A DNA stretch of 64,000 nt from Cymodocea nodosa. Lineage: Eukaryota > Streptophyta > Magnoliopsida > Alismatales > Cymodoceaceae. Of this stretch, positions 35,172 to 47,800 are shown piece after piece. The DNA is taken from NCBI GenBank assembly GCA_036874045.1, contig CM072337.1, positions 2,480,001-2,544,000 of the forward strand. The letters run 5' to 3'. The stretch's first letter is position 1. Each line of letters begins with the position of its first letter. A program made the translations under genes and the position numbers. A model generated the notes under the pieces. That model was not told the origin of the DNA and did no database searches. It saw only the letters and a list, made by a program, of their open reading frames with translations.

Positions 35172-35700
35172 TTAGAGGATGGCCAAGCCTCCTTTGCCAT
35201 ATCTCTTCAATAATATCATTGTTCTTTCATCTTCAGGAAAAAGAATATAAGGTCCAGCAAATTCTTTAGCCTCTTCAAGAGTGTTATTTCCTTGAAGGTC
35301 CTGAATAACGCATGATTGAGGCAATATTTTCAGATAACAATTATTTTGATTAACTAATTTGCTGATATAGTGAAGATTAAAACTGAAATTAGGAATATGT
35401 AATACATTATTGAGAGTAATACTATCATTAATCATTGAATGCCCGATAGAATCAATGGAAGATGTGTGTCCATTAGGAAGTTTCACAGTATGATTTCTAG
35501 TAATTTTAAATCTATTTGTCATTAAATTACTGTTTCCACACATATGATCTATCGCCTCACTATCTATTATCCAAATTTTTTTTGCCTACTTTTGTTATTA
35601 TTGTAGTTCTTATTTTTCTGATCAACATAATTTCCCTTGTTTTGATTGTTTGACTTATTAGACGTCATTGCAAGATTTTCTGAAGAAGATAAAGAACTAG
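35172..35700 (-). pseudogene. Copia protease/pre-integrase fragment
   Basis: Minus-strand frame 35543-35172 encodes KLPNGHTSSIDSIGH, SITLNNVLHIPNFSFNLHYI and CVIQDLQGNN, the conserved region between Copia protease and integrase. Upstream, in a broken frame, are an Asn/Lys-rich linker and IWIIDSEAIDHM, the protease active-site region with Gly changed to Glu. No integrase or reverse transcriptase follows to the left. Confidence 0.8.
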
Positions 35701-36702
35701 TGATAGATTTTTCTGAAGAAGATCTGGAAAGAAAATGGTGGATGAAGATTAATGTTTGATGTCAAGAATAATCTCCAAAATAATGCATCCATCAGCAGGA
35801 GCATACTACACATCCTAGAGAGAGATATATATATATATATCTCAAGTTACATAGAGTTGAGTAATAAGGTTAAGATCCAAAAATAATTGAATAATAGATC
35901 AAAACAAACTTTTACAATATTTTCATCCAAAATAGCTGACGAGGAGAGAAAGAAAGGTAAGAAGCAGGAGACTTTTACGAAGTGTTTTCTAACAGAGGAA
36001 GTTTAATTTAATTAAGGAAAGGAGGAGCAATAAAACTTGCCCTTTGAGTAACGAAGAGAAGTAAGAAGGAGAAGAGATCTCAACAACTTATCACGAGATT
36101 AGGAGGAATCCTTGCCATAAACGGAGTGAAGGTGAGGACTAGAGGTGGAATCTTGTAAACAAATAAACATAATTATCATCACTCTTCACGACTTCTGCAT
36201 AATTTGTATAAACTTATGTGATCTATATCTTGGCTGTCATTAATAGAATCTAGAATTTGTAAGGATATAAAAGAACGTAACGTATTGATGTTAAATAGAT
36301 TGGATTTCATTGAGATTATTCTCAGCATGTATGGAAAAAAAATTTAACCAAAGAAAATGGAAAAATTGGTGTGTGAAATATTAAGTTGATATTTTAAATA
36401 ATATTTTTTAAAAAAATATTTTTCTATTATACAAATTACCTGAAAGAAAAGCATGAAAAATACCTTTAGCTTCTTATCCTTTGTCTTGTTCGCTGTAGGA
36501 CGGTGGTGGTAGCAGTAGTGGTAGGAAGAGAGCGAGCTTTTCTCCTCCAGTTGTAGCTTCCATCGGGGGAGTTCCATGGGAACGCTCGGACGAACCGTTG
36601 TCGATACCTGACAGGGGTCCGACGCTAATCTCCAACTGGGCTGGTGCCGATTTCTGTTTATTCTCTCCAGATCATCAGTTTTCCTACCTTTGGGCCACTA
36701 AA
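35701..36702. other. 5' flank of the RAP gene
   Basis: Mostly AT-rich, becoming GC-richer from about 36480. The open frame continues upstream of the ATG to 36598 without a Met, so this is likely 5' UTR. No clear TATA box chosen. Confidence 0.4.
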
Positions 36703-39700
36703 ATGGAAGGCGCACTCGTCACCCATTGCTCCCACTTCCGCCCGCAAGCTCTCACCTTTGCCCCGAAACTCGGTTCCAGAACAAAAATCGTTCGAGTGAC
36801 CGTGAATGGAGGCAGAAACGCATCAGCCGCGGTGAAGGAGGAGAAAGATCCCGATTTGGACTGGGAACAGGAGTTCCTAGGGATGGTTAGGCCGTCGAGC
36901 ACGGGAGCGAGAAGGCCCCGTGAGAAGTCTAGGTTGTTGAAGGACACGGACAGTATGGACTGGTGCGTGAAGGCCAGGAGGGTTGCGCTGAGGACCATGG
37001 AGGTAAGGGGTCTGAAGAGTACCATGGAGAACTTGGTTGTGAAGAAGAAGAAGAAAAGGAAACGTAAAAAGGAGAAGAGTGATAGGAAAGATGGTTTTTC
37101 GGAGGAGGATTTAGGTGTCGTCGACAAATTGGACGGTGAGGAGATGAATGTGGTAGATGGGGCGGACGACATTCAGAGGAGTGTGGGTTTTATTGCAGAC
37201 GGGGTTTTTGAGGAAAGAAAGGAGAGGACAAAGCAGGAGTTCATAGAGAAGCTATCGCAGTTTTCTGGACCATCAAATAGGAAAAGGGAGATAAACTTGA
37301 ACAAAGAGATTATAAACGTGCAAACTGCATTTGAGGTGTTAGAAGTCGTTTCCGAGACAATGTTCGCTGTTTCTAAAGGACTGAATCCTTCGCCATTGAC
37401 ACCCCTGAATATCGCAACAGCTCTTCATAGGATAGCGAAAAACATGGAGAAAGTATCAATGACCAGGACTCAAAGACTGGCATTTGCCCGACAGAGAGAG
37501 ATGTCCATGCTTGTTGGCATTGCAATGGCGGCTCTCCCCAAGTGTTCAGCTCAGGGCTTGTCGAATATTGCATGGGCATTGTCCAAGATTGGCGGTGAGC
37601 TGCTCTATTTATCAGAGATGGACAGAATTGCTGAAGTGGCAATTACAAAGGTTGATGAATTTAATGCACAAAATGTTGCTAATATTGCAGGTGCATTTGC
37701 GTCAATGCGGCACTCTGCTCCTGATCTATTTTCTAGGTTATCTGTAAGGGCGGCAGAAGTTGTTCAGACATTTCAAGAGCAGGAACTTGCACAAATCTTG
37801 TGGGCATTTGCCTGTCACAATGAGTCTGCTGATTCTTTATTGGATTCTCTTGACCATGCCTACAATGATGCTGCTAATTTCACAGATTTCTCCTTACAAG
37901 GTGTAGAACATGACATTGACAAAGTTATTGAAAACATAGAGGGTATTGATCTAGAAGCAAGTGTAACTGGTCCTCCATTTAACTTCACTAGAGATCAGCT
38001 TGGTAACATTTCTTGGTCATATGCTGTTCTTGGGCAGATGGACAGGAGTTTCTTCTCCCTTGTGTGGTCTGCTATTTTAAGTCTGTTAGAGGAACAATGT
38101 CTCACAGAACAGTATAGAGAGGATATTATGTTTGTTTCTCAGATTCATCTGGTAAATCAGTGTCTAAAGCTTGAATACCCACATCTTGGCTTGTCCCTAA
38201 AGAGTCACATTGAAGAGAAAATATCTCGAGTGGGAAGAACTAAGAGATTTAATCAAAAAGTCACTTCCTCTTTCCAGAAGGAAGTAGCTAGACTTCTTGT
38301 TAGTACAGGCCTTGACTGGGTCAGAGAATATGCAGTCGATGGGTACACCTTAGATGCAGTTGTGGAAGATAAAAAGCTTGCATTTGAAATTGATGGGCCA
38401 ACACATTTCTCAAGGAACTTAGGTATTTATCTTTCCATGTGTATTTACCTTGTGTTTTCTTCTAATTGTTAATCACCATTACCTATATTTAGATGTTTTA
38501 TTCTGCTGATGCAGGGAATCCTCTAGGTCACACAATACTTAAACATCGATATATTACAGCTTCTGGCTGGAACTTGGTTTCTTTATCTCATCAAGAAGTG
38601 AGTTGCTATTAGATATCTGAATTTTTAGTGTGTTTGTGATAGGTATATGTTGGAATTTGTCAGGTTGCTGATTGCTTCCTTGGTTTAAAAAATAAAGATT
38701 CCAATTCTTTAAGTAATGGACCAAATGCATTGCATAGTGTGCAGGGTGGATCATAAGTTCTTGAATGATCGAAGGATATCTAAAAAATCATGAATTCACA
38801 GTATTAATTTCAAAACCCTTGAGCTTCAGAAATGGTGTTCATAAACATTCAGATGGTAAGCTTGAAACTGTGGGAGACAAGGGTATTATGGCAGGACTAA
38901 ATGAATTCTTATGATATTTAAACCAACATAAGTAACTAAATTTAAAACTGTCATTAGCATTGTATAATAGTTAGATGATTCCACTTATTTGCATGACTTT
39001 TTATAAAACCAGAGAAAAAAAATCAGGAATGCATTTCTTGTAATTATTGTACCATCACGTGATACCTTATGATTTTCTGCTAATAAATCTGTGCTGTATG
39101 AAAATAAATAATCTTATGTTTTATCTGAAATGTTGCTAAAAGGAGCTTCATGTGAAATATCATGACATGCCTATTGCGCTAGTGGTAATATTTGATGCTT
39201 ATATAAATATATATACTGCGCTAATGGTAATAATTGATGCTTACACACACATATTGCACTAATGTTCAATTGTTCTGTAATTATTGGTGATTCTGGTTGG
39301 GTTGCCTTTTAGTGTGTTCTTCAATTTGAATTTTGAACTGAGGTGTACATATGTTAATTGTTAAGGATATGATTAATATTTTAAAGTATATATATAATAA
39401 CTATGAGATTTTTGTAAGATAATTAATTAGCAAATATAAGCGACAATAAACCTAAAGCACTAATTATAATATATTGATAACTAATAGGCTGGCACAACTT
39501 ATGTGTCAAATACTAATAGCAAGCCATTCAAGATTCGTTACAAAATATTGATTAAATATTCGATCACAAATCATAAATAACAAAATATTGATATTGGTCA
39601 CAAAACAATGCAATGATGGCTCAATTCATTAATAGGTTGGGAAAGTACAACATTAGTGTTTGTGTGTGACATGCAAATCACAGATTCAAATATCAGGAAA

Positions 39701-42034
39701 TTATTTATGATGACCAGTATGTATATAATATTGGGATTTCCTAGATTTTCCATTAGTAAGAACTTTGTGCATTAGGTGTTATCTAGGTTTGTCCTACAAT
39801 ATGGTGTCTTATAAAAAGTTGGTGTGGTGTTCCATCCATTCCTAGACCAAAATGGATAGTTAACGTGGTCTTGGTCAAAAAATAAGAAGTTTCATTGGCT
39901 TTCATGTAATAGATCTTTGTCTTTCTTGTTGGTGTGCCAAATACAAATAATGTTTTAAAAAAAGGGCATATTTTCATCATTTTTGCAATGCTTGTCTGAA
40001 TTCCTTTTTTAGACATACAAAAACAGATATAAGAGGAGAGTACTCTTTTGCAACAAAGCATGATTTTTTGTACAAGTAAAAAAAGTACAAAGTTATTGGG
40101 TACTATTATATCAAGTGTTGGGGTTGTGTGGAGACTACTTTATTAAGGATAATGGGATCATGATTCAAATGCAATGCACTAAGATCAAACTAAGTTTGCA
40201 GTGGTTGTTGAAAGCTAGGACAATACTAAAAAGGACAATAGATTGATTGTTGAAGTTTATAGGTGCAGTCAGTGAGATAAATGGACAACATGACGACTTA
40301 CTATCAAAGGTCGATTGTAATCACTTAACACTATGAAAAAGTTGGTAGGTTAAGGCAGACTCTTGTATAGTTTTTGCTAATTGTTCAAGTTTTGATCACG
40401 TGGAGAATAAGTTCCTTACATGAAAAGACAATAAATTGTAGATGATGAAACTCGATTGGTTAAGGGATAAGCATCCAAGAAGGACGGTGAGTTATCATCT
40501 CAAGTGATCGAAAGTGCAAGATGGTACTCCAGTAGCTCAGAAGGATAGAAGTTCAATCGATTGACATTTGGATAATTGAACATATTATATTGTTATCTGA
40601 TGTTATTACTGTAATGTCTTTATTATGGTAATGACTTTGGATTTTAAAAGATGTAGATAAATGACTATTTGTATCAAAAGAATCTACGCAAGCCTTTGTC
40701 AAGGAGAAAACCTAAAGGTATGGAATAGGGCAAGTGAGAGTTCCTAAACAGAAAAACTTTAGGTCTGGTTAGGTTGATGTTGGCAAGGAATGTTATGTTT
40801 AACATTATTCAAGAGAAGATTATTGCAGGACTCTTGAAGGCATTATCGAACATGTATGAAAAGTCATCAATGGTTAACAATATACATTTAATGTGTAGAC
40901 TCTTCAATCTAAAGATGATAAACAGTGGTAGTGTGTCTAATCACACCAACGAAGTGAACTCTATCATCACCAAGCTAAACTCAGTTGATATCAACTTTGA
41001 CGATGAAACGAAAGCTCTGATTTTACTATCGTCATAGCCTAAGAGTTGGTCAACAATTGTCACCAGAGTGGGCAATTCTCTAGGACATGAGAAGGTATAG
41101 TATGAAAACATCAAGAATCTGATCATCAACGAAGATATTTGAAAGAGGGATTGTGGAGTGGCAAGCACATCATGTGCTACTTTAAATGTTGAAGAAAAGG
41201 GAAGGACACAACATTGTAGAGATGGTAGCTCTCATAATAGATCTAAGTCTAGTAGGAGATACCACAAGAATTTTGTCTGTTGGAATTATGACAAGCTGCA
41301 GATCATGGAACACAATTAGTTAAGGGATAAGTATCCAAGAGGGATGGTGAGTTATCGTCTCAAGTGATCAAAGGTGCAAGATGACACTCCAGCTTGGAAG
41401 GATAGGAGTTCAATCAACTAGCATTCAAGTAGTTGAACATATTATATTGTTGTTTGATGTTATTATTGTAATGTCATTATGCCTTAATGTGTGTGTATAA
41501 AAAGACATGTCATGACCTTGTAATGTAAAAGCGATGATATACTATGATTGTGTGTATTGCCAAACTAAGTTGTAAGAAGTTGAAAGAGCAACAAAAGATC
41601 ATGTGGATGTAGGCAGTTGCTAAACCACGTAAATCTTGTGTTTTACTTTATTCTTTTGTGTTCTTATGTGTGTGTGTGATTGGTAGAATTGTGTTACTTC
41701 CACGTACATAGAAACTTAACATCAAGTTCTACTAAAAGTCGAAGATATTTTGATGGTCCTCTTTAGTCTATAAGGTTGGGCATATTAGATTCCTATGCTG
41801 GTCATTAATTTTTTTTTTTTTTTTTGAATTTTCTATGAACATAAATTTGTATTTTTTTTTATTGATTTTATGTTTCACTGTTCAACTTCTTGATCTCGTC
41901 ATTTTCCTCTATCAAAGCTAATATGCTGATTTTTCTTGTGCTTATAGTGGGAAGAACTTCAAGGTGAATTTCAGCAACTGGACTTTCTGCGGAGAATATT
42001 AGGACTTGACCATTCTGATTATTTAGAAGCATAA
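36703..42034 (+). CDS. RAP: RAP domain-containing protein, chloroplastic
   Basis: Three exons: 36703-38422, 38515-38597 and 41948-42034, all GT-AG, giving 629 residues, close to the known plant protein. The start [12 protein letters not shown] is chosen as the first ATG in frame and gives a transit-peptide-like N-terminus. Residues about 113-125 form a Lys/Arg-rich block. Helical repeats of the OPR type follow, with cores [14 protein letters not shown] (about 285), [14 protein letters not shown] (about 323), [13 protein letters not shown] (about 363) and [14 protein letters not shown] (about 431). The RAP domain spans about 547-620: [14 protein letters not shown] in exon 1, [20 protein letters not shown] in exon 2, and the end in exon 3. 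The Arabidopsis relative is a plastid protein needed for 16S rRNA trimming. Intron 2 is 3350 bases and holds a Copia remnant. The GDI gene lies 2.9 kb downstream on the same strand. Confidence 0.93.
40441..41700 (+). mobile_element. Gag-only Copia element in RAP intron 2
   Basis: The frame 40774-41037, extended through stops to about 41170, encodes Copia gag ([37 protein letters not shown]). It is bracketed by direct repeats: 40447-40625 and 41310-41480 share GGTTAAGGGATAAGCATCC-type sequence, CAAGTGATC, GATGTTATTA and more, as expected of LTR remnants. No pol lies between them, so this is a small non-autonomous or deleted element. It is in the same orientation as the host gene. The outer limits are approximate. 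Confidence 0.7.
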
Positions 42035-44897
42035 GTCACAGCACTGTACTTGGTGCATGATATCTGATTGCTGATATCCAAACATACGATACTTGTCACT
42101 GTATCATTTAGATCCATAGTATTTATTGAAGAACTGAAATAGCAGATATAAATATTATCCATTGTCCGAGAATGAGACCAAGTTAGCATCAATCTGCACC
42201 ACCTCATTGCTAATGCATTATCAGCTCATTATGTATTCCTCACACTGTTGTGCGTGCAACTAAATTCAAAATTATTTCTGGTGCCTTCAGCTGGGAAGAG
42301 AAGGGAAGATCCATTTTTGAGATTGCACAGAGAAGAGAAGTGAAGTGAAGTTGCCAAAGACGGGTATTGTGAAATCTAGGTTTCTATTATTAAACAGCTA
42401 AAACCATATACCTGTTAATGTATTGTTTTGTAAACAATGAATGCCATTATGTTTTGTTGATTTATAGGAAATCTGCTTCTTGTTAACCGTGTGGTTCTAA
42501 TTTTACTCACTTGTTTATATATGGGCATTTTGTTATGAGGTTTTGTAAGTTTATCTGAGAAGTTGGCCTATGCTCAAATTGCAACCACCCCATTAGGCGG
42601 TTGAGCCACTTCAGGCAGATATCTGCAGAGACTGTTAGTATTAGCATATGGGCAAGACTTGACAACAAAGTCCTACTAAAAAATGCATATCAAGTTATTG
42701 GCATAAAAAAAATCAATGGATCACATGTGTGAACCATGGGACACATGAATCTTCACTCAATAGTCACATGCATATTTCCGTTCAATATCCTTATACACGT
42801 TTTGAGGATTGATGGAAGGATTCGTTAAAGCAAACAAAAAAAAAGTTGAATGTAGTGATAGAACAAGATTGTTAAAGTGTTCATCACCACAAGTAACTCT
42901 ATAAGATGATATGATATGATGTAAATTTAAAATGTATAACACATGATTAGACATGTCAACCGTGTCTTAACTTAGTTTGATATCGTGTCGTTGATTAATA
43001 TCTTAGATTTTTCAAGTTTGTTCGTGTCGATTTCAATGTACTGAATTGTCTAAATTGCTCTAATCTAAGCAAAAAAAAACAAATGAATATCTCTTTCCTA
43101 AAATTTTGATGTCAACTATGGACCTGAATGTAAAGCAATTTGCTGAAATGTACTTGTGCGGTGAATATTAAAACACTACCATTATAAAAAATAGGAAGAT
43201 AAGGTGCTCACAGTTAAAAAATGCTTTAGGAGTACGTTGATCCTATAATTTACATATATTAAGTAAAAATATGTCAACAGTGAATATTACATCTAAAATA
43301 AATATTTATAAAGAATAGTCATCTTTGTTTTAAATATAATATTTATCTTTGATAAACTTTAAGCTGACGTATTTAAATCTTATTTAAATAATAGGTACGT
43401 ACGACACAATATTTTTAATCATAAATGTCTATGATGAACTTTTAATCATATGAAATAAAGCTCTAATCTTATTTAAAATATAAAATTAATTTTGATTACG
43501 TTGAAATTTCTTTTTTGCAAAATGAGAAATTAGATAAATAAAACCCATTAGTTATGAAATCACATTTGGAGGAAAGAAACAAAATGTCTTGATACAATTG
43601 TAACGAGGAAAAAGGGACTAAGAGAAGATAAAGAGTTTCCAGGTAGAAAGGAGCAAGAGTTTTAGAAGGAAAGAAATGTATCGGTCAAATATTCCTTATA
43701 TGACTTCTACCTTATTTCACTGCTTTCTTGGAATGTTATTAATTTGAGTGTGATTAGACAGAAGGTCGGTAAAATTGAGAGAACCATTAGGAGGTGCCCG
43801 TGCACTGGAAAGGTAAAAAGAATATAATGGAATATTAAAGAAAAGAAAATGATAGAAAGTAATGAAAAATTAGTAGAAAATTAAGATATTTATGTATAGA
43901 ATAGAAAATAATAAAAAATTATAGAATATAAAATATATATATTTATTTATAAAATAAAATATTAAAATTAATAAATTAAATATTTTTTATATTTATTTAT
44001 AAGATAGAGAATAACAAAATTTGTTATACATAATATAAAATAGAGTTATTTATGATAATTGTTACGTCATCAAATATATTTTACATATTTTTATTATTCC
44101 ACGTATATCTTATAATATTAATTCTCATCTATTAAAGATATAAATAATTTTTATATCAAAATTACATGTTAATATATTCTGTGATAATTCATATTTTCTA
44201 TCAATTTTAGAGATCAAAATGTCAAAAATGAAAGAAAATTTTTCTTATATATCGAAAGAAAATGATGAAAATTCATTTAATATACAAACACCTAAAAAAT
44301 AATAAAATTTTTTTCATCATTTTTCTTTTCGATGTTTTACATCATTTTCTAAATATACAGATACTCTTTTAAGACATAAGATATTTGATGATTCCTATCA
44401 AAAATAACTTATTTTGTCACTTTGCCGCTTGTAGATGAATATTCTAATCAAAAGATTTTAAAAATATCAAAAATTTTAAAAGACATTGAAGTTGATATTT
44501 CAAAAAAATTTAAAAAAATATTATTTTTGTTAGGACAAATGAATCAGAAAAAAAACTAAAAGAAGAGTACATAGGACATTCATGGAAAATTTAATGACAT
44601 TTAAGTCGAACTACACTATAATGTGTATTTTAATAACATTAAAGGACTTTTATGACATAGATTATTAGTATTTAAGATTAAATTTATTATCTTAATATAA
44701 AAAAAAAATTAATTCGAACTCTTTAATCGTGCAATAGTGGATGAGCTCGACACTCCAAGCAAACAAAAAAAAAATCGAGATAAAAAGACGTTCGAGGGTC
44801 GTCACTCCGTTCACTTCGTCTTCTCCTCCTCCCACCCCGATTCCTATTCACAGATCCTATTCGCCCTATCTTCGACGGCCGCCGCCGCCGCGCCGCT
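42035..44897. other. RAP 3' UTR, AT-rich intergenic DNA and GDI 5' flank
   Basis: The first 400 bases are probably RAP 3' UTR. From 42900 to 44700 the DNA is very AT-rich with no gene. From about 44800 the sequence becomes pyrimidine- and GC-rich (CTTCTCCTCCTCCCACC) and is probably the GDI 5' UTR. Confidence 0.45.
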
Positions 44898-47800
44898 ATG
44901 GATGAAGAGTACGACGTCATCGTCCTCGGCACTGGCCTAAAGGAATGCATTCTCTCCGGCCTCCTCTCAGTCGACGGTCTCAAGGTCTACCCCGTTAACT
45001 AGCCTACCAACGATGGACCTTATCTAATGCTTTGTGCTTCGTCTAAGCCCTTGCATCTACCACTACGAATCGGAGCCTATCTGCGCCCGATCGAATTGCG
45101 TTTTTTTTTTTTTTTTACTCATTTAGCTTTATGATCTCCTTTTCGCATAATCCTGGGGTTTGGCAAATGGGGAAGCAGATCGGGCCGTATATGGTTTGAT
45201 GTGTACAAGTGACATGTGATTGAAGTGCCTTTTGCATCCCCAGCTTAGGTTGGGTTGCCGTTGCTTTAAATTCGACTTAAATTATGGATCGAATCAAGCG
45301 TCTTTCTGAGATTGACGACAGAGAGGTGTAATTTTCAATGAAGCTTTCTTTAGTCCGGTGTTTGGAGACACATTGACTTAAGTGTTTGATCTTTCGAAAG
45401 GGTTGTTACACGGGATGGGTAGTTGCCCGAAAGTTGGATATTTTGGCTTTTTTCTTCAAGAAAATTGTGCATCATTAGTCCAGCTACAGATAAGAGTTGG
45501 TTTTGTTGGTATGAGTTGCAGGTGTCCCGTTGTTTTCAGTAAGATATACAAATCATGATTTAAAATTCAAACCGGGTTTTAAACTTCAAATAGGACGTAT
45601 GATTGCTATATGCAGATGACTTGGAGATTCTCAAATCATCTGTTTTCATTATTGGATTACCTGTCTATATGTTATCACTTTCCTTGTTTTCTATCTCCCG
45701 CCTCTGAATACTGAAGCCTCACAAGTTGTCAGTGACAATACTCGACAAGTTCTCATTATCTTTTAAAATGAAACAATTAATCTATAATAATTCAATATCA
45801 TTAACTTAATCTCCTAAATGTTTTTTATTTTCTCAACCCCTAATAACTTAAATTTATGACCTACCCCTTTTACCTAGGTTTTATAGAAATTCATCGAGTC
45901 ATCCAAGGAAGAAGGTTTCATGTAAATTAGAGATATTTCTTTTGTAAAATAGCTTATCACTTATCAAAACACATACAACAACATGTGTCGTAATATTACT
46001 ACATAAGGTTGATTACATGAATTATTTTCTTTTATATGTTTTTATTTATTGTCAAATATTTGGTCAAATTACTTAAATTTAATTTTTTTCTCACAATTTC
46101 TAATCAAATAGATTTAGGTCATCCTCTACTTCTTTTAGTTTTTTTATATATTAATTAAATTTTCTCTCCTAATCAATGCATCCTTTGGTACCTTAGCCAA
46201 ATTTCTCTTATCTTCAATAGGTGCAACTTTGCTATTCCTAATAAAATCATTTTTTAACTTATCATTTATAGTACTATCACTCATTTAAGCATTTACATCT
46301 TTGTAATATTAACCTTTTACACATGATCATGTTTTACAATTAGCATTCTAAATCATAAAGTATATTCAAATGAATAGTAATTTTATATAATTTTAAGGAT
46401 ATCTTCCTATCATGTAACATTCTAAAGGAATTATTCCACATCATCCACCCTACTTTAATCTTATGAATAACATCCACTATAATTTCTCCATTGTTATTAT
46501 AAATCCTAAGTGTTTAAAAGTCTTACTTTTATAAATCTTTTGATCATCTAACCAAGACAAATAGGTATGGACTTACTTTCTCTAAATATTATTTAATTAT
46601 TGGAAATTCCTTAGTTTCTCCTCTTATAATTTTCATTATAATTTCTTTAATTATTTTCCTTAGTGTAAACTCATATCTATTGGAAATCCCTTAGTTTCTT
46701 TTGTTATATTTTTAATACTAGTAATTGTTCTTTCATACATGTCTTTTATAATATCAATATATTCTAATAAATACTTGTTTTCATTCTAATATCCACCACA
46801 ATAGGTTTCTAGGTACTTTATCGTAAACCATCTCTAAGTCAATGAAAATCATATGGAGGTCCTTTTTCTTAACTTTAAAATTTTTTATTAGTTGTTCAAG
46901 TAAATGAATAGTTTTTGTTGTTAACCTACCCAACATAAACTTGAATATTTTCTTTTTGTGATTTTAGTTAGATATCTTAATCTTTACTCAATTACCCTTT
47001 TCTATAAGTTTATAGTATAACTCATTAACTTAATCCCACAATAATTTTTACATTTTTATATGTTATCCTTATTCTTAAATATAGATATTAAAGAGCTCTT
47101 TCTCCATTTATTTGACATCTTTATCTTTAAAATTATATTAAAAAGCTTAGTTAAGCACTTAATCCCTACTTCACCCATGCATTTTCACACTTCACTTATT
47201 AGAACACTTAATTAAAATAATTCTTCATATATGGTTATCAAATTGTTATTTGAGGCTCCCATAATGTGGATTACGGGGGCATGGGTTTTTGTTGGTGTAT
47301 GCAGCCTTACCTGTATGTGGAATGACTATGTTCATAGCTTGAATTTATATCCCAATTCACAAGAGAATGCTTCTTACCGTTGCACTGAAATTTGTCCCAT
47401 GAGGTCAATTTCTTAGAACATGCTAATAATTTGTTACTATGTGATTCTGTTACACTTGCACCTGTACATTTCCAAAATGTATGAAGCACATATATAAATT
47501 AAAACCTATTCTAGAATGTGCGAGTGCCATAATATAATATTAAGCAAGATCATCACTTTTGTGGGTTCTTTTTTCTTAAACATGATCCCTGATTTAGTAG
47601 CTCTTTGTTTGCCTCTTTTATGAATATTCTCAGATGGGACAAATATTCTTATATTGAATTTTTTCCATGTTAAAAATGAAAGAACAACTATTGTTACTTG
47701 TGCCATTACTAATATTCAGCAGCCTTTCTCTATTGTTTAAATTTTCAACTCCAATTCTACCCTGTTTCATAGCATATTGTTTTATTGGTGGTTTTGACTT

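Noticed and set aside
36598..36702. Upstream extension of the RAP frame
   Set aside because: The frame is open but has no ATG; the first Met is at 36703 and begins the transit-peptide-like sequence.
36684..37172. 162-codon minus-strand frame opposite RAP exon 1
   Set aside because: It is the antisense shadow of a strongly biased coding exon; the plus strand encodes the conserved protein.
43780..44360. Possible MITE in the RAP-GDI interval
   Set aside because: AT-rich and mildly symmetric, but no convincing terminal inverted repeats or target duplication could be read.
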